Position numbers and translations under genes: made by a program
The notes under the pieces: generated by a model
Told to the model about the DNA's origin: nothing
The model's input: the letters and a program-made list of their open reading frames with translations, nothing else
The model's database searches: none
In this document: piece by piece, positions 7,035 through 16,081 of the stretch
Layout: every line of letters starts with the position of its first letter
Numbering within the stretch: position 1 is the stretch's first letter
Source: Deinococcus sp.
Lineage (GTDB): Bacteria > Deinococcota > Deinococci > Deinococcales > Deinococcaceae
Assembly (NCBI RefSeq): GCF_030523985.1
Contig: NZ_JAUNHK010000008.1
Location: forward strand, 31,681-47,761
Reading direction: 5' to 3'
Length of the DNA stretch: 16,081 nucleotides

Positions 7035-7068
7035 TTGACAATTCTGTTAAAAACAGAATAATAGGAGC
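7035..7068 (+). promoter_or_regulatory. ddrD promoter, near-consensus and leaderless
   Basis: A perfect -35 TTGACA (7035-7040) is followed after 16 bp by AATAAT (7057-7062), five of six consensus bases, or after 18 bp by TAATAG (7059-7064). With the first choice, transcription would start at about 7069, the A of the ddrD start codon. AGGAG at 7063-7067 lies one base before ATG, too close to work as a normal Shine-Dalgarno site. The region 7009-7062 is strikingly AT-rich against its GC-rich surroundings. Confidence 0.75.
7041..7059. promoter_or_regulatory. Palindromic operator, radiation/desiccation response motif (RDRM) type
   Basis: ATTCTGTT (7041-7048) and AACAGAAT (7052-7059) are perfect inverted repeats around AAA. 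The core TTCTGTT-AAA-AACAGAA is 17 bp, the size of the Deinococcus RDRM bound by the repressor DdrO, which is cut by the protease IrrE/PprI after DNA damage. The site fills the space between the -35 and -10 boxes, ideal for repression. Assignment to DdrO rests on knowledge of the regulon and on the downstream gene. Confidence 0.8.
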
Positions 7069-7596
7069 ATGGATACTCTCAAGAAAGCCGGAGCCATGCT
7101 CGCCCACCTCGACCTCTTTCACTCCATGCTGGACCTGCGCCGCCTGCTGCAACTCGCCGCGCACATGAAGGAGCGGGGGGACCGCGCCATGCTGATCAGC
7201 GAGGCCGAAATCACCCTGATTGGCGCTGAGCCCATGAGCGGCCCCGAAATCGTGACCAGCAAGGGCGAACGTATAGACGCGCCCACTGCCTACCGCGTGC
7301 TGGGGAAGCTGGAAGGTTACGAGGCCCCTGAATACGCCGTCAACCGTGAGGCCCTGGCCGCGCTCAACGCCCGCGCCGTGGCAGAGCTGGAAAGCAGCGA
7401 GGCCCTGGCGGCCTTCGGTGAGACGCTGACCCGCATTGGCGCAGGCGCCGACGCCCCTGCCAGCGAGCGCCCCGAACGCGCAGCTGCAGAACGGCCCACC
7501 CAGGAGCGTGGCAGCCGCGCCCGCCGTACCCCTGACACCGAAGAAGCGCCCGACAGCGAAACGGCCCCGACCAACGACACCGCCCCCGCCGCCTGA
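7069..7596 (+). CDS. ddrD: DNA damage response protein DdrD
   Basis: 175 residues, recognised from memory as DdrD, one of the genes most strongly induced by ionising radiation and desiccation recovery in D. radiodurans (locus DR_0326 as I recall). Its biochemical function is not established to my knowledge. Residues 1-125 look folded and mostly helical (AHLDLFHSMLDLRRLLQLAAHM near 12-33; a short beta-prone part AMLISEAEITLIGAEP 40-55; helix EALAALNARAVAELESSEAL 95-113). Residues 126-175 are a low-complexity, charged Ala/Pro/Glu/Arg/Thr tail, probably disordered. There are no Cys residues, signal peptide or membrane segment. The palindromic operator and strong promoter immediately upstream support the identification. 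Translation probably starts from a leaderless message. The gene ends at a strong terminator. Confidence 0.85.
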   Translation: MDTLKKAGAMLAHLDLFHSMLDLRRLLQLAAHMKERGDRAMLISEAEITLIGAEPMSGPEIVTSKGERIDAPTAYRVLGKLEGYEAPEYAVNREALAALNARAVAELESSEALAAFGETLTRIGAGADAPASERPERAAAERPTQERGSRARRTPDTEEAPDSETAPTNDTAPAA

Positions 7597-7607
7597 CCTC
7601 TTCCCCC

Positions 7608-7659
7608 GGCCGCCTTCCTCCCGCCCTTGAGGGAGAGGAAGGCGGCCCTTTTGTTTTTT
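7608..7659 (+). terminator. Strong intrinsic terminator of ddrD
   Basis: GGCCGCCTTCCTC (7608-7620) and GAGGAAGGCGGCC (7635-7647) form a perfect 13-bp stem with a 14-base loop, followed by T runs at 7649-7652 and 7654-7659. It starts 12 nt after the stop codon. Confidence 0.95.
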
Positions 7660-7769
7660 GCCATCCGCCACCTGCCCTCCTCCCTGTCCCCCCCGTAGGA
7701 ACGCCTGTCCCGCTTCCTGACCTGCACGCGGTAGCATGAGCCGTAAAACCATCTTCAGGAGGAAGACAC

Positions 7770-8762
7770 ATGACGACGAAACAACCCGTCCGCGTGGCCG
7801 TGACTGGCGCTGCCGGACAAATCGGCTACAGCCTGCTTTTCCGCATCGCCGCTGGCGACATGCTCGGCAAAGACCAGCCCGTGATTCTGCAACTGCTGGA
7901 AATCACCCCCGCCCTCAAGGCGCTGCAAGGCGTGGTCATGGAGCTGCGCGACTGCGCCTTCCCGCTGCTGGCCGACGTGATTACCAGCGACGACCCCAAG
8001 GTGGCCTTCAAGGACGCCGACTTCGCCCTGCTGGTCGGTGCCATGCCCCGCAAAGCCGGTATGGAACGCGGTGACCTGCTCGGAGCCAACGGGGGCATCT
8101 TCAAGCCCCAGGGCGAGGCACTCAACGAAGTCGCCAGCCGTGACGTCAAGGTGCTGGTCGTCGGCAACCCCGCCAACACCAACGCCCTGATTGCTCAGCA
8201 GAACGCCCCCGACCTCGACCCCAAGTGCTTCACCGCCATGGTGCGCCTCGACCACAACCGCGCCATCTCGCAGCTCGCCGAGAAGACCGGCGCGGCGGTC
8301 AGCGACATCAAGAACGTGACCATCTGGGGCAACCACTCCTCCACCCAGTACCCCGACCTCTCGCAGGCCACCGTGAAGGGCCAGCCCGCCCTCGACCAGA
8401 TTGACCGCCAGTGGTACGAGAGCGATTACATCCCCACCGTCGCCAAGCGTGGCGCGGCCATCATCGAAGCCCGTGGCGCTTCCTCGGCGGCCTCGGCGGC
8501 TTCTGCTGCCATTGACCACATGCGCGACTGGGCCCTCGGCACCCCCGAAGGCGAATGGACCAGCATGGGCATCCCCAGCGACGGCTCCTACGGCATCCCC
8601 GAAGGCCTGATTTACGGCTTCCCCGTCAAGTGCAAGGACGGCAAGTACGAAATCGTGCAGGGTCTGGATGTCAGCGACTTCAGCCGTGGCAAGATGGACG
8701 CCACCGCCCGCGAGCTCGAAGAAGAGCGCGACGAAGTGCGTAAACTCGGCCTGGTGAAGTAA
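7770..8762 (+). CDS. mdh: NAD-dependent malate dehydrogenase
   Basis: 330 residues. Interconverts malate and oxaloacetate with NAD(H) in the citric acid cycle, cytoplasmic. The dinucleotide-binding motif is TGAAGQIGYSL (12-22); Glu44 at the end of the second strand favours NAD over NADP; substrate Arg94 and Arg100 lie in AMPRKAGMERGDLL; VGNPANTN 131-138; Asp161 and Arg164 in RLDHNRA; catalytic His189 in IWGNHSSTQYPD. The GASSAASAASAAIDH segment is also typical. It belongs to the cytosolic/Thermus-type dimeric MDH group. AGGAGGA at 7757-7763 lies six bases before ATG and fixes the start. It appears to be monocistronic between the ddrD terminator and its own terminator; its promoter was not clearly identified (a possible -10 TAGCAT lies at 7732-7737). 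Confidence 0.97.
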   Translation: MTTKQPVRVAVTGAAGQIGYSLLFRIAAGDMLGKDQPVILQLLEITPALKALQGVVMELRDCAFPLLADVITSDDPKVAFKDADFALLVGAMPRKAGMERGDLLGANGGIFKPQGEALNEVASRDVKVLVVGNPANTNALIAQQNAPDLDPKCFTAMVRLDHNRAISQLAEKTGAAVSDIKNVTIWGNHSSTQYPDLSQATVKGQPALDQIDRQWYESDYIPTVAKRGAAIIEARGASSAASAASAAIDHMRDWALGTPEGEWTSMGIPSDGSYGIPEGLIYGFPVKCKDGKYEIVQGLDVSDFSRGKMDATARELEEERDEVRKLGLVK

Positions 8763-8781
8763 GCCGGAGGGCAGGGAGTGA

Positions 8782-8826
8782 AGGGCAAAGGGCCAGCGCA
8801 GGCTCTTTGCCCTCGCTTTTTTATTT
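8782..8826 (+). terminator. Intrinsic terminator of mdh
   Basis: AGGGCAAAGGGCC (8782-8794) pairs with GGCTCTTTGCCCT (8801-8813) over 13 bp with one G-U pair and a six-base loop, followed by TCGC and a T-rich run (8817-8826). The T-rich tail is also the only AT-rich stretch upstream of the next gene and may double as part of its promoter. Confidence 0.9.
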
Positions 8827-8838
8827 AGAGTGCAGGGC

Positions 8839-9483
8839 ATGAGTCTCTGGAACCAGACTGCCGCCGACCTACTCAAAGCGACGGCCAGCCACAAGCCCAC
8901 GCCGGGGGGCGGAAGTGTTGCCGCCCTCAGCGGCGCGTTCGGCGTCGGCCTGCTGAGCATGGCCCTGACCATCAGCCGCAACAAGGCGCAGAAGGCCGGG
9001 AAGGAGCTTTCCCCCGAACTGAGCGCGACACTGAAGCGCCTCGGCACCATTCAGGCCCGCCTGCAAGCACTGGCCGACGAGGATGTGGCGGTCTTCCGCA
9101 AATTTGTGGACGCCACCAAGCTGCCCAAGGACTCGGAAGAAGAAGAGCAGGCCCGTGCCCAGGCCCTGGCCGAAGCGGGCGAAGCCGCCCGGTCTACGCC
9201 CCTGAACATCGCCGCCCAGTGCGTGCAGGCGCTCACCGAAGCCGAAGGCACCGTGGGCGAAGTTCACGCCGAAGTGGTGAGCGATGTCGGCGCGGGTGCT
9301 GCCCTACTCCGGGGAGCCGTAGACGCCGCTCTGCTGACGGTGGACATCAACCTGCTCCGCCTCTCCGACGACGAGAAAGCCCCTTTGCAGGCCCGGCGTG
9401 ACGCCCTCGCTAGTGAGGGCCACGAACGGGCCGAGCGGCTGCTCAAGCAGGCTCAGCGGCAGATTGCCGAGAACCAAGAATAA
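8839..9483 (+). CDS. Cyclodeaminase/cyclohydrolase-family protein (stand-alone FTCD C-terminal domain)
   Basis: 214 residues forming a single domain like the C-terminal half of formiminotransferase-cyclodeaminase. The diagnostic PTPGGGSVAALSGAFGVGL lies at about 20-38, and DEDVAVFRKFVDA (about 81-93) is also family-typical; the fold is all-helical with a hydrophobic Ala-rich core (AALLRGAVDAALLTV). Members act as formimidoyl-tetrahydrofolate cyclodeaminase (releasing ammonia from formimino-THF in histidine breakdown) or as methenyl-THF cyclohydrolase. No histidine-degradation gene is nearby, so the activity is uncertain. The ATG at 8839 gives the start MSLWNQTAADLL; an in-frame GTG at 8830 is an alternative, and neither has a good ribosome binding site. 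It lies 76 nt after mdh and is convergent with the ribosomal protein operon. Confidence 0.88.
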   Translation: MSLWNQTAADLLKATASHKPTPGGGSVAALSGAFGVGLLSMALTISRNKAQKAGKELSPELSATLKRLGTIQARLQALADEDVAVFRKFVDATKLPKDSEEEEQARAQALAEAGEAARSTPLNIAAQCVQALTEAEGTVGEVHAEVVSDVGAGAALLRGAVDAALLTVDINLLRLSDDEKAPLQARRDALASEGHERAERLLKQAQRQIAENQE

Positions 9484-9484
9484 G

Positions 9485-9515
9485 AAAGCGGCTCCCAGCA
9501 GAGGGGGCCTCTTTG
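9485..9515 (+). terminator. Terminator-like hairpin after the cyclodeaminase gene
   Basis: GGCTCCC (9490-9496) pairs with GGGGGCC (9503-9509) with one G-U pair and a six-base loop. Beyond a one-base mismatch, AAAG (9485-9488) pairs with CTTT (9511-9514). The T-rich tail is short, so it is a moderate terminator starting right after the stop codon. Confidence 0.6.
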
Positions 9516-9536
9516 ATACTTTGATATGGGCAACAG

Positions 9537-9559
9537 AAAAAGAGCCGCCTGAGCGACTC
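9537..9559 (-). terminator. Terminator of the ribosomal protein operon
   Basis: Read leftward, GAGTCGC (9559-9553) pairs with GCGGCTC (9548-9542) over 7 bp with one G-U pair and the loop TCAG, followed by a U run from the A tract at 9541-9537. It lies about 20 nt beyond the rplE stop and marks the end of the operon. Confidence 0.8.
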
Positions 9560-9578
9560 CTTTTATTCTGAAGCGGGT

Positions 9579-10121
9579 TTACTGCTTGCGGAAGGGCAGG
9601 CCCATCGCTTGCAGCAAGGCGCGGGCTTCCTCGTCGGTCTTGGCGCTGGTCACGATGGTGATGTCCATACCGCGAGTCTTGTCCACCATGTCGTAGGTGA
9701 TTTCGGGGAAAATCAACTGCTCCTTGATACCGAGGTTGTAGTTGCCACGGCCGTCGAAGGCGTTGGGGTTGATGCCACGGAAATCACGGATACGGGGCAG
9801 GCCGATGTTGATCAGCTTCTCGAGGAACACGTACATGCGCTCGCCGCGCAGCGTGACCTTGATGCCGACAGGCATCCCCTGACGCAGCTTGAAGTTCGAG
9901 ATGCTCTTCTTGGCCTTGGTGATGATGGGCTTTTGCAGGGTGATCAGGGCGAGTTCCTTGGCAGCCTTGTCGATCGCCTTGGAGTCTTCCTTGCTGCTGC
10001 CCAGACCTTCGTTGACCACGATCTTTTCGATGCGGGGCACGGCCATCACGCTGGAGTAGCCGAACTGCTGCATCAGGGCGGGACGAACCTGCTCGTTGTA
10101 CTTCTGCTTGAGCTGTTGCAT
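9579..10121 (-). CDS. rplE: 50S ribosomal protein L5
   Basis: 180 residues, the family length. L5 binds 5S rRNA and helps place it in the central protuberance of the 50S subunit. Recognisable segments: VPRIEKIVVNEGLG (28-41), ITKAKKSISNFKLRQGMPVG (about 67-86), LPRIRDFRGI and GNYNLGIKEQLIFPEI, ending in MGLPFRKQ. AAGGA (10133-10129) lies seven bases before the ATG at 10121. It is the last gene of the operon and is followed by a terminator. Uniquely in this operon it is separated from the gene before it by a 116-nt spacer that can fold extensively up to one base from the ribosome binding site, so its translation may be separately controlled. Confidence 0.97.
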   Translation of the reverse strand: MQQLKQKYNEQVRPALMQQFGYSSVMAVPRIEKIVVNEGLGSSKEDSKAIDKAAKELALITLQKPIITKAKKSISNFKLRQGMPVGIKVTLRGERMYVFLEKLINIGLPRIRDFRGINPNAFDGRGNYNLGIKEQLIFPEITYDMVDKTRGMDITIVTSAKTDEEARALLQAMGLPFRKQ

Positions 10122-10134
10122 GGTGAATTCCTTC

Positions 10135-10229
10135 GAGCGGTCTGGCAGTTTTTCAGCCAGCGCCGCTCAGGTCACCCCCGTATTGAGACGTTGAGGCCCC
10201 AAAAGTGGGGCTTCGCAGGGTGACCCGAG
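10135..10229 (-). promoter_or_regulatory. Structured rplX-rplE intergenic RNA element
   Basis: Three pairings are visible on the transcribed (minus) strand. (1) A 12-bp stem joins 10229-10218 with 10177-10166 (CTCGGGTCACCC with GGGTGACCTGAG, one G-U). (2) Inside it, GCCCCA (10211-10206) pairs with TGGGGC (10201-10196) around CTTT. (3) Next to the rplE ribosome binding site, GAGCGG (10168-10163) pairs with CCGCTC (10140-10135), enclosing an internal loop and a CTGGC/GCCAG stem with a nine-base loop. Stems 1 and 3 share bases 10166-10168, so they may compete. There is no U run, so this is not a terminator. The structure is inferred by eye; its regulatory role is a hypothesis. Confidence 0.6.
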
Positions 10230-10237
10230 AGAGAGAT

Positions 10238-10585
10238 TTAGTCGATGACCTTACCGCTCGCCGCCGCGACGCGCACTTTCTTGCCGTCGACGATCTGCTT
10301 GCGGATACGGGTAGCCTTACCGGTTTCGGGGTCGACCAGGGCAACCTTGCTGGCGTGCAGGGCCAGCTCGCGCTGTTCCTGACCACCCTGGGGGTTGCTC
10401 ATGCTGGGCTTGACGTTCTTGGTGATGACGTTCACGCCTTCCACAACGACCTTCTGGTCGCGGGGCAGGGCGAGCAGCACCTTACCGGTCTGACCCTTGT
10501 GCTTGCCGCTCAGGACGATGACGGTGTCACCCTTCTTGAAGTGCAGCTTGTCGTTGTGGTGGCTGCCTGCGCTAGGACGGGGCAT
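10238..10585 (-). CDS. rplX: 50S ribosomal protein L24
   Basis: 115 residues. L24 is an early assembly initiator of the 50S subunit near the peptide exit tunnel. The KOW motif is clear: FKKGDTVIVLSGKHKGQTGKV at about 16-36, with the conserved Gly in GQTG. KNVKPS (about 56-61) and ALHASKVALVDP are family-typical. It has an N-terminal extension of about 12 residues (MPRPSAGSHHND) and is somewhat longer than the E. coli protein (104). Its ATG shares one base with the rplN stop codon (TAATG), so translation is coupled. GGAG in the end of rplN serves as ribosome binding site. Confidence 0.96.
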   Translation of the reverse strand: MPRPSAGSHHNDKLHFKKGDTVIVLSGKHKGQTGKVLLALPRDQKVVVEGVNVITKNVKPSMSNPQGGQEQRELALHASKVALVDPETGKATRIRKQIVDGKKVRVAAASGKVID

Positions 10586-10989
10586 TACAGCACCTCCGGA
10601 GCCAGGGAAACGATCTTCATGAAGCGGCGGTCACGCAACTCGCGGGCGACTGGCCCGAAGACGCGGGTACCACGGGGTTCACCCTGGTTGTTGATGATGA
10701 CGGCGGCGTTGCGGTCGAAGCGAATGGTGCTGCCGTCGGCACGCTTGATGGCGTGGCTGGTGCGGACGACCACGGCCTTCACCACGTCGCCAGCCTTCAC
10801 GGCACCGCGGGGCGCAGCGTCCTTGACCGAGGCGACGATGATGTCACCGACATGGGCGTAGCGCTTGTTACCGCCACCACCGGTGGTCAGGCCCTTGCCG
10901 CCGATACCACTGTTCAGCACGCGAATGCACATGATTTCGCGGGCGCCGCTGTTGTCCGCCACGTCCAGGCGGGATTGAGGCATGATCAT
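10585..10989 (-). CDS. rplN: 50S ribosomal protein L14
   Basis: 134 residues, about 12 longer than E. coli L14 mainly through internal insertions. L14 binds 23S rRNA at the subunit interface and is the docking site for the silencing factor RsfS. Typical segments: SRLDVADNSGAREIMCIRVL at about 6-25, GDIIVASVKDA, KAVVVRT, GSTIRFDRNAAVIIN, and GTRVFGPVARELR near the C terminus. The ATG at 10989 overlaps the rpsQ stop by 4 nt (ATGA) and has GGAGG (11000-10996) six bases upstream; a second ATG two codons later is less well spaced. Confidence 0.96.
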   Translation of the reverse strand: MIMPQSRLDVADNSGAREIMCIRVLNSGIGGKGLTTGGGGNKRYAHVGDIIVASVKDAAPRGAVKAGDVVKAVVVRTSHAIKRADGSTIRFDRNAAVIINNQGEPRGTRVFGPVARELRDRRFMKIVSLAPEVL

Positions 10990-11276
10990 GCTTCACCTCC
11001 GGCAACTTCGGTTTCAGCGAGGGTGGTTTCGATGCCACGGGGACGCTCGATCAGCTTGGTGACCTTCCAGGTCTTGGTCTTGCTGATGGGGCGCACCGCG
11101 ATGATCTCGACACGGTCACCGATCTTGTATTCGTTGTTCTCGTCGTGGGCCGCATACTTGTGGCTGCGGGTCACGACCTTGCCGTACAGGGGGTGTGCGA
11201 AGCGGCGCTCGACCTTGACGCTCACGGTCTTGTCGGCCTTGTCGCTCACCACGACGCCCGTAAAGGTCTTTTTCAT
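10986..11276 (-). CDS. rpsQ: 30S ribosomal protein S17
   Basis: 96 residues. S17 is an OB-fold primary binder of the 5' domain of 16S rRNA. MKKTFTGVVVSDKADKTVSVKVERR (start), HPLYGKVVTRSHKYAAHDE and the IGDRVEIIAVRPISKTKTWKVTKL segment are classic. It carries a short C-terminal tail (ERPRGIETTLAETEVAGGEA) beyond the E. coli length of 84, acidic at its end. The start overlaps the rpmC stop by 4 nt (ATGA), and the ribosome binding site is the AAGGGGAGCAGCA region within the end of rpmC. Confidence 0.96.
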   Translation of the reverse strand: MKKTFTGVVVSDKADKTVSVKVERRFAHPLYGKVVTRSHKYAAHDENNEYKIGDRVEIIAVRPISKTKTWKVTKLIERPRGIETTLAETEVAGGEA

Positions 11277-11476
11277 TGCTGCTCCCCTTTGCGGGCCAGC
11301 TCGGCCTTGATGGTGTTGAGCTGGGCCACTTCGCGGCGGAGTTGGCGCACGCGGTGGGGCTGGGCCAGTTGGCCCGCCGCCGCCTGAAAGCGCAGCTCCA
11401 TCAGTTCTTTCTTGCGGCTGTCGATTTCCTTGGCGAAATCGGCAGCTTGCAGGTTACGCATCTCACTGGGCTTCAT
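11273..11476 (-). CDS. rpmC: 50S ribosomal protein L29
   Basis: 67 residues, two helices, located near the exit tunnel of the 50S subunit where it contacts signal recognition particle and trigger factor. MKPSEMRNLQAADFAKEIDSR at the N terminus, KKELMELRFQAAAGQL (helix joining) and RVRQLRREVAQLNTIKAELAR are the family pattern. Its start lies 14 nt inside the 3' end of rplP, the largest overlap in this operon, and its stop overlaps the rpsQ start by 4 nt. Confidence 0.96.
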   Translation of the reverse strand: MKPSEMRNLQAADFAKEIDSRKKELMELRFQAAAGQLAQPHRVRQLRREVAQLNTIKAELARKGEQQ

Positions 11477-11887
11477 CGTAAACCTCGCGCTTCACCATCT
11501 TGGTCTGGATGGGGAGCTTGTGACCAGCCAGGCGGAAGGCTTCCTTGGCCTGCTCTTCGGTCACGCCCGCCACTTCGAACATCACGCGGCCGGGCTTCAC
11601 AACGCTGACCCAGTACTCCACGGCACCCTTACCCTTACCCATTCGGGTTTCGGCGGGCTTCTTGGTCACAGGCTTGTCGGGGAAGATGCGGATGTAGATT
11701 TTACCACCACGGCGGAAGTGACGGCTCATCACAATGCGGCAGGCTTCGATCTGGTTGCTCTTGATCCAAGCGGGTTCCAGGGCAATCAGGCCGTAGTCGC
11801 CGAAGGCCACGTAGTCGCCACCCTTGGCGTCGCCGGTCATGCGGCCACGGAACTGCTTACGGAATTTGGTGCGCTTCGGAAGAAGCA

Positions 11888-11888
<1 letters not shown>
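11463..11888 (-). CDS. rplP: 50S ribosomal protein L16
   Basis: 141 residues. L16 organises the A-site region of the 50S subunit. MLLPKRTKFRKQFRGRMTG opens the protein, GDYGLIALEPAWIKSNQIEACRI and the Arg-rich RHFRRGGKIYIRIFPDKPVTKKP loop (carrying the conserved Arg that is hydroxylated in some bacteria) are typical, followed by RMGKGKGAVEYWVSVVKPG. I prefer the ATG at 11888 over the adjacent one at 11891: GGAGG (11899-11895) is then six bases away rather than three, and the family begins MLLPKR. The start shares one base with the rpsC stop (TGATG). Confidence 0.96.
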
Positions 11889-13316
<1,428 letters not shown>

Positions 13317-13327
13317 AACGACCCTCC

Positions 13328-14157
<830 letters not shown>

Positions 14158-14168
14158 CTCAAATCTCC

Positions 14169-14452
<284 letters not shown>

Positions 14453-14456
<4 letters not shown>

Positions 14457-15073
14457 TGCTGCTCCTCCCCGGCTTCTTCGTCTTCCGCCAGTTCAAGGGC
14501 CGCCGCGTCGATCACCAGGTGATCATGACGCAGGATGTCATAGACGTTGACGCCAGCCACGGGCAGCACGCTGACCCAGCTCACGTTGCGGGCAGCCAGA
14601 CGAGCGTTTTCGTCGTCGGTCACCAGCAGCACCTTTTCAGTGCCGTCCATGCCGTTCTGCTTAGCCCAGGCGATGAAGCTCTTGGTCTTGGCATCGCTGA
14701 GGTCAAAGCCGTCCACGGCCACGAGCTTGCCGGTTTCCTGACGGCTGGCAATCGCCATCGCCAGACCCAGCTGACGCACCTGACGGGGCAGGGTGTAGTC
14801 GTAGCTGCGGGGCTTGGGGCCGAAGGCCACGCCGCCGCCCACGAACGTAGGAACGCTGCGGTCGCCGTGACGGGCGTTACCCGTACCCTTCTGGCTGTAC
14901 ATCTTCTTGCCCGTCTTGCCCACCTGAGCGCGGGTCTTGGTGCTGGCGGTGCCACGGCGACGGCTGGCGAGTTGCCAGGTCACGACTTCGTGCAGCACAC
15001 CATTGCTCACTTCGGGCAGGGGCAGCTCAATGGTGCGCCCACCGTTTTGCCCGATGACGTTAATCTGCGCCAT
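14453..15073 (-). CDS. rplD: 50S ribosomal protein L4
   Basis: 206 residues. L4 has an exit-tunnel loop and in E. coli also represses the S10 operon through the S10 leader. The extended loop is clear: RRRGTASTKTRAQVGKTGKK (about 38-57), GTGNARHGDRSVPTFVGGG, and FGPKPRSYDYTLPRQVRQLG. The C-terminal segment ends in an acidic tail (LELAEDEEAGEEQQ), unlike E. coli L4. Three bases separate it from rplC, and GGGAGG at the rplC end is the ribosome binding site. With tuf so close to rpsJ there is no long S10 leader here for an E. coli-type L4 control. Confidence 0.96.
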
Positions 15074-15076
15074 GTC

Positions 15077-16017
<941 letters not shown>

Positions 16018-16022
16018 GCTTA

Positions 16023-16081
16023 TTACTCCAGGACCTTGGAAACGACGCCTGCGCCGACGGTACGGCCACCTTCGCGGATCG
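16023..16081 (-). CDS. tuf: Elongation factor Tu, C-terminal end (partial)
   Basis: Only the last 18 codons and the stop (TAA at 16025-16023) lie in the window; the rest is beyond the right edge. The translation IREGGRTVGAGVVSKVLE is the very conserved EF-Tu C terminus (E. coli: similar REGGRTVGAGVV). EF-Tu delivers aminoacyl-tRNA to the ribosome. Its position directly before rpsJ shows the usual str-S10 arrangement in which tuf is the last str-operon gene. Confidence 0.95.
   Translation of the reverse strand, partial: IREGGRTVGAGVVSKVLE

Noticed and set aside
8476..8516. Short Ala/Ser codon repeat in mdh (GCGGCCTCGGCGGC type)
   Set aside because: It encodes the GASSAASAA segment that is conserved in this malate dehydrogenase group, so it is not an insertion.
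7755..9050. A 431-residue open frame antisense to mdh and the cyclodeaminase gene
   Set aside because: Its translation has the Gly/Val/His-rich look of a GC-rich shadow frame, and both sense genes are unmistakable.
9488..9548. Inverted repeat GCGGCTC / GAGCCGC about 47 bp apart after the cyclodeaminase gene
   Set aside because: Each arm pairs better locally within its own terminator hairpin (9485-9515 and 9537-9559), so the long-range pairing is probably incidental.

Overview
The window is GC-rich bacterial chromosome that I read as Deinococcus, most likely D. radiodurans or a close relative. Three things point there. The gene at 7069-7596 matches my recollection of the DNA-damage-response protein DdrD, and its promoter carries a 17-19 bp palindrome of the radiation/desiccation response type (RDRM). 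Several genes show a -10 box only 6-7 nt before the start codon, the leaderless layout common in Deinococcus. The ribosomal protein sequences also fit this genus. No database search was run, so the species is an inference.

Left part (1-3118): a non-coding stretch with a G-rich purine tract, a small hairpin and degenerate CATCAAC heptamers; a small basic hypothetical protein on the minus strand; then, rightward, an M20-family amidohydrolase coupled to folC (folylpolyglutamate synthase). A hairpin flanked by A and T runs ends folC and also the leftward tRNA-Leu(GAG) gene, which has a near-consensus promoter. Middle (3119-7018): rpsO (S15) with promoter and terminator, a subtilisin-like protease with a lipoprotein signal, a convergent gamma-glutamylcyclotransferase-like gene, and a divergent secreted trypsin-like serine protease with a PDZ domain.

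Right-middle (7019-9570): ddrD with its palindrome-bearing promoter and strong terminator, mdh (malate dehydrogenase), and a stand-alone cyclodeaminase-type folate enzyme. The last converges on the end of a long leftward ribosomal protein operon.

Right part (9571-16081, minus strand): the 3' end of tuf, then rpsJ-rplC-rplD-rplW-rplB-rpsS-rplV-rpsC-rplP-rpmC-rpsQ-rplN-rplX-rplE. Genes are packed with 1-14 nt overlaps or gaps of at most 13 nt, except one 116-nt spacer between rplX and rplE that can fold into an elaborate structure ending one base before the rplE ribosome binding site. The cluster stops at rplE; the usual spc-operon continuation (rpsN, rpsH, rplF and so on) is absent. The most notable signals are the ddrD control region and the structured rplX-rplE spacer. 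I saw no mobile elements, CRISPR arrays or clear anomalous gene islands.
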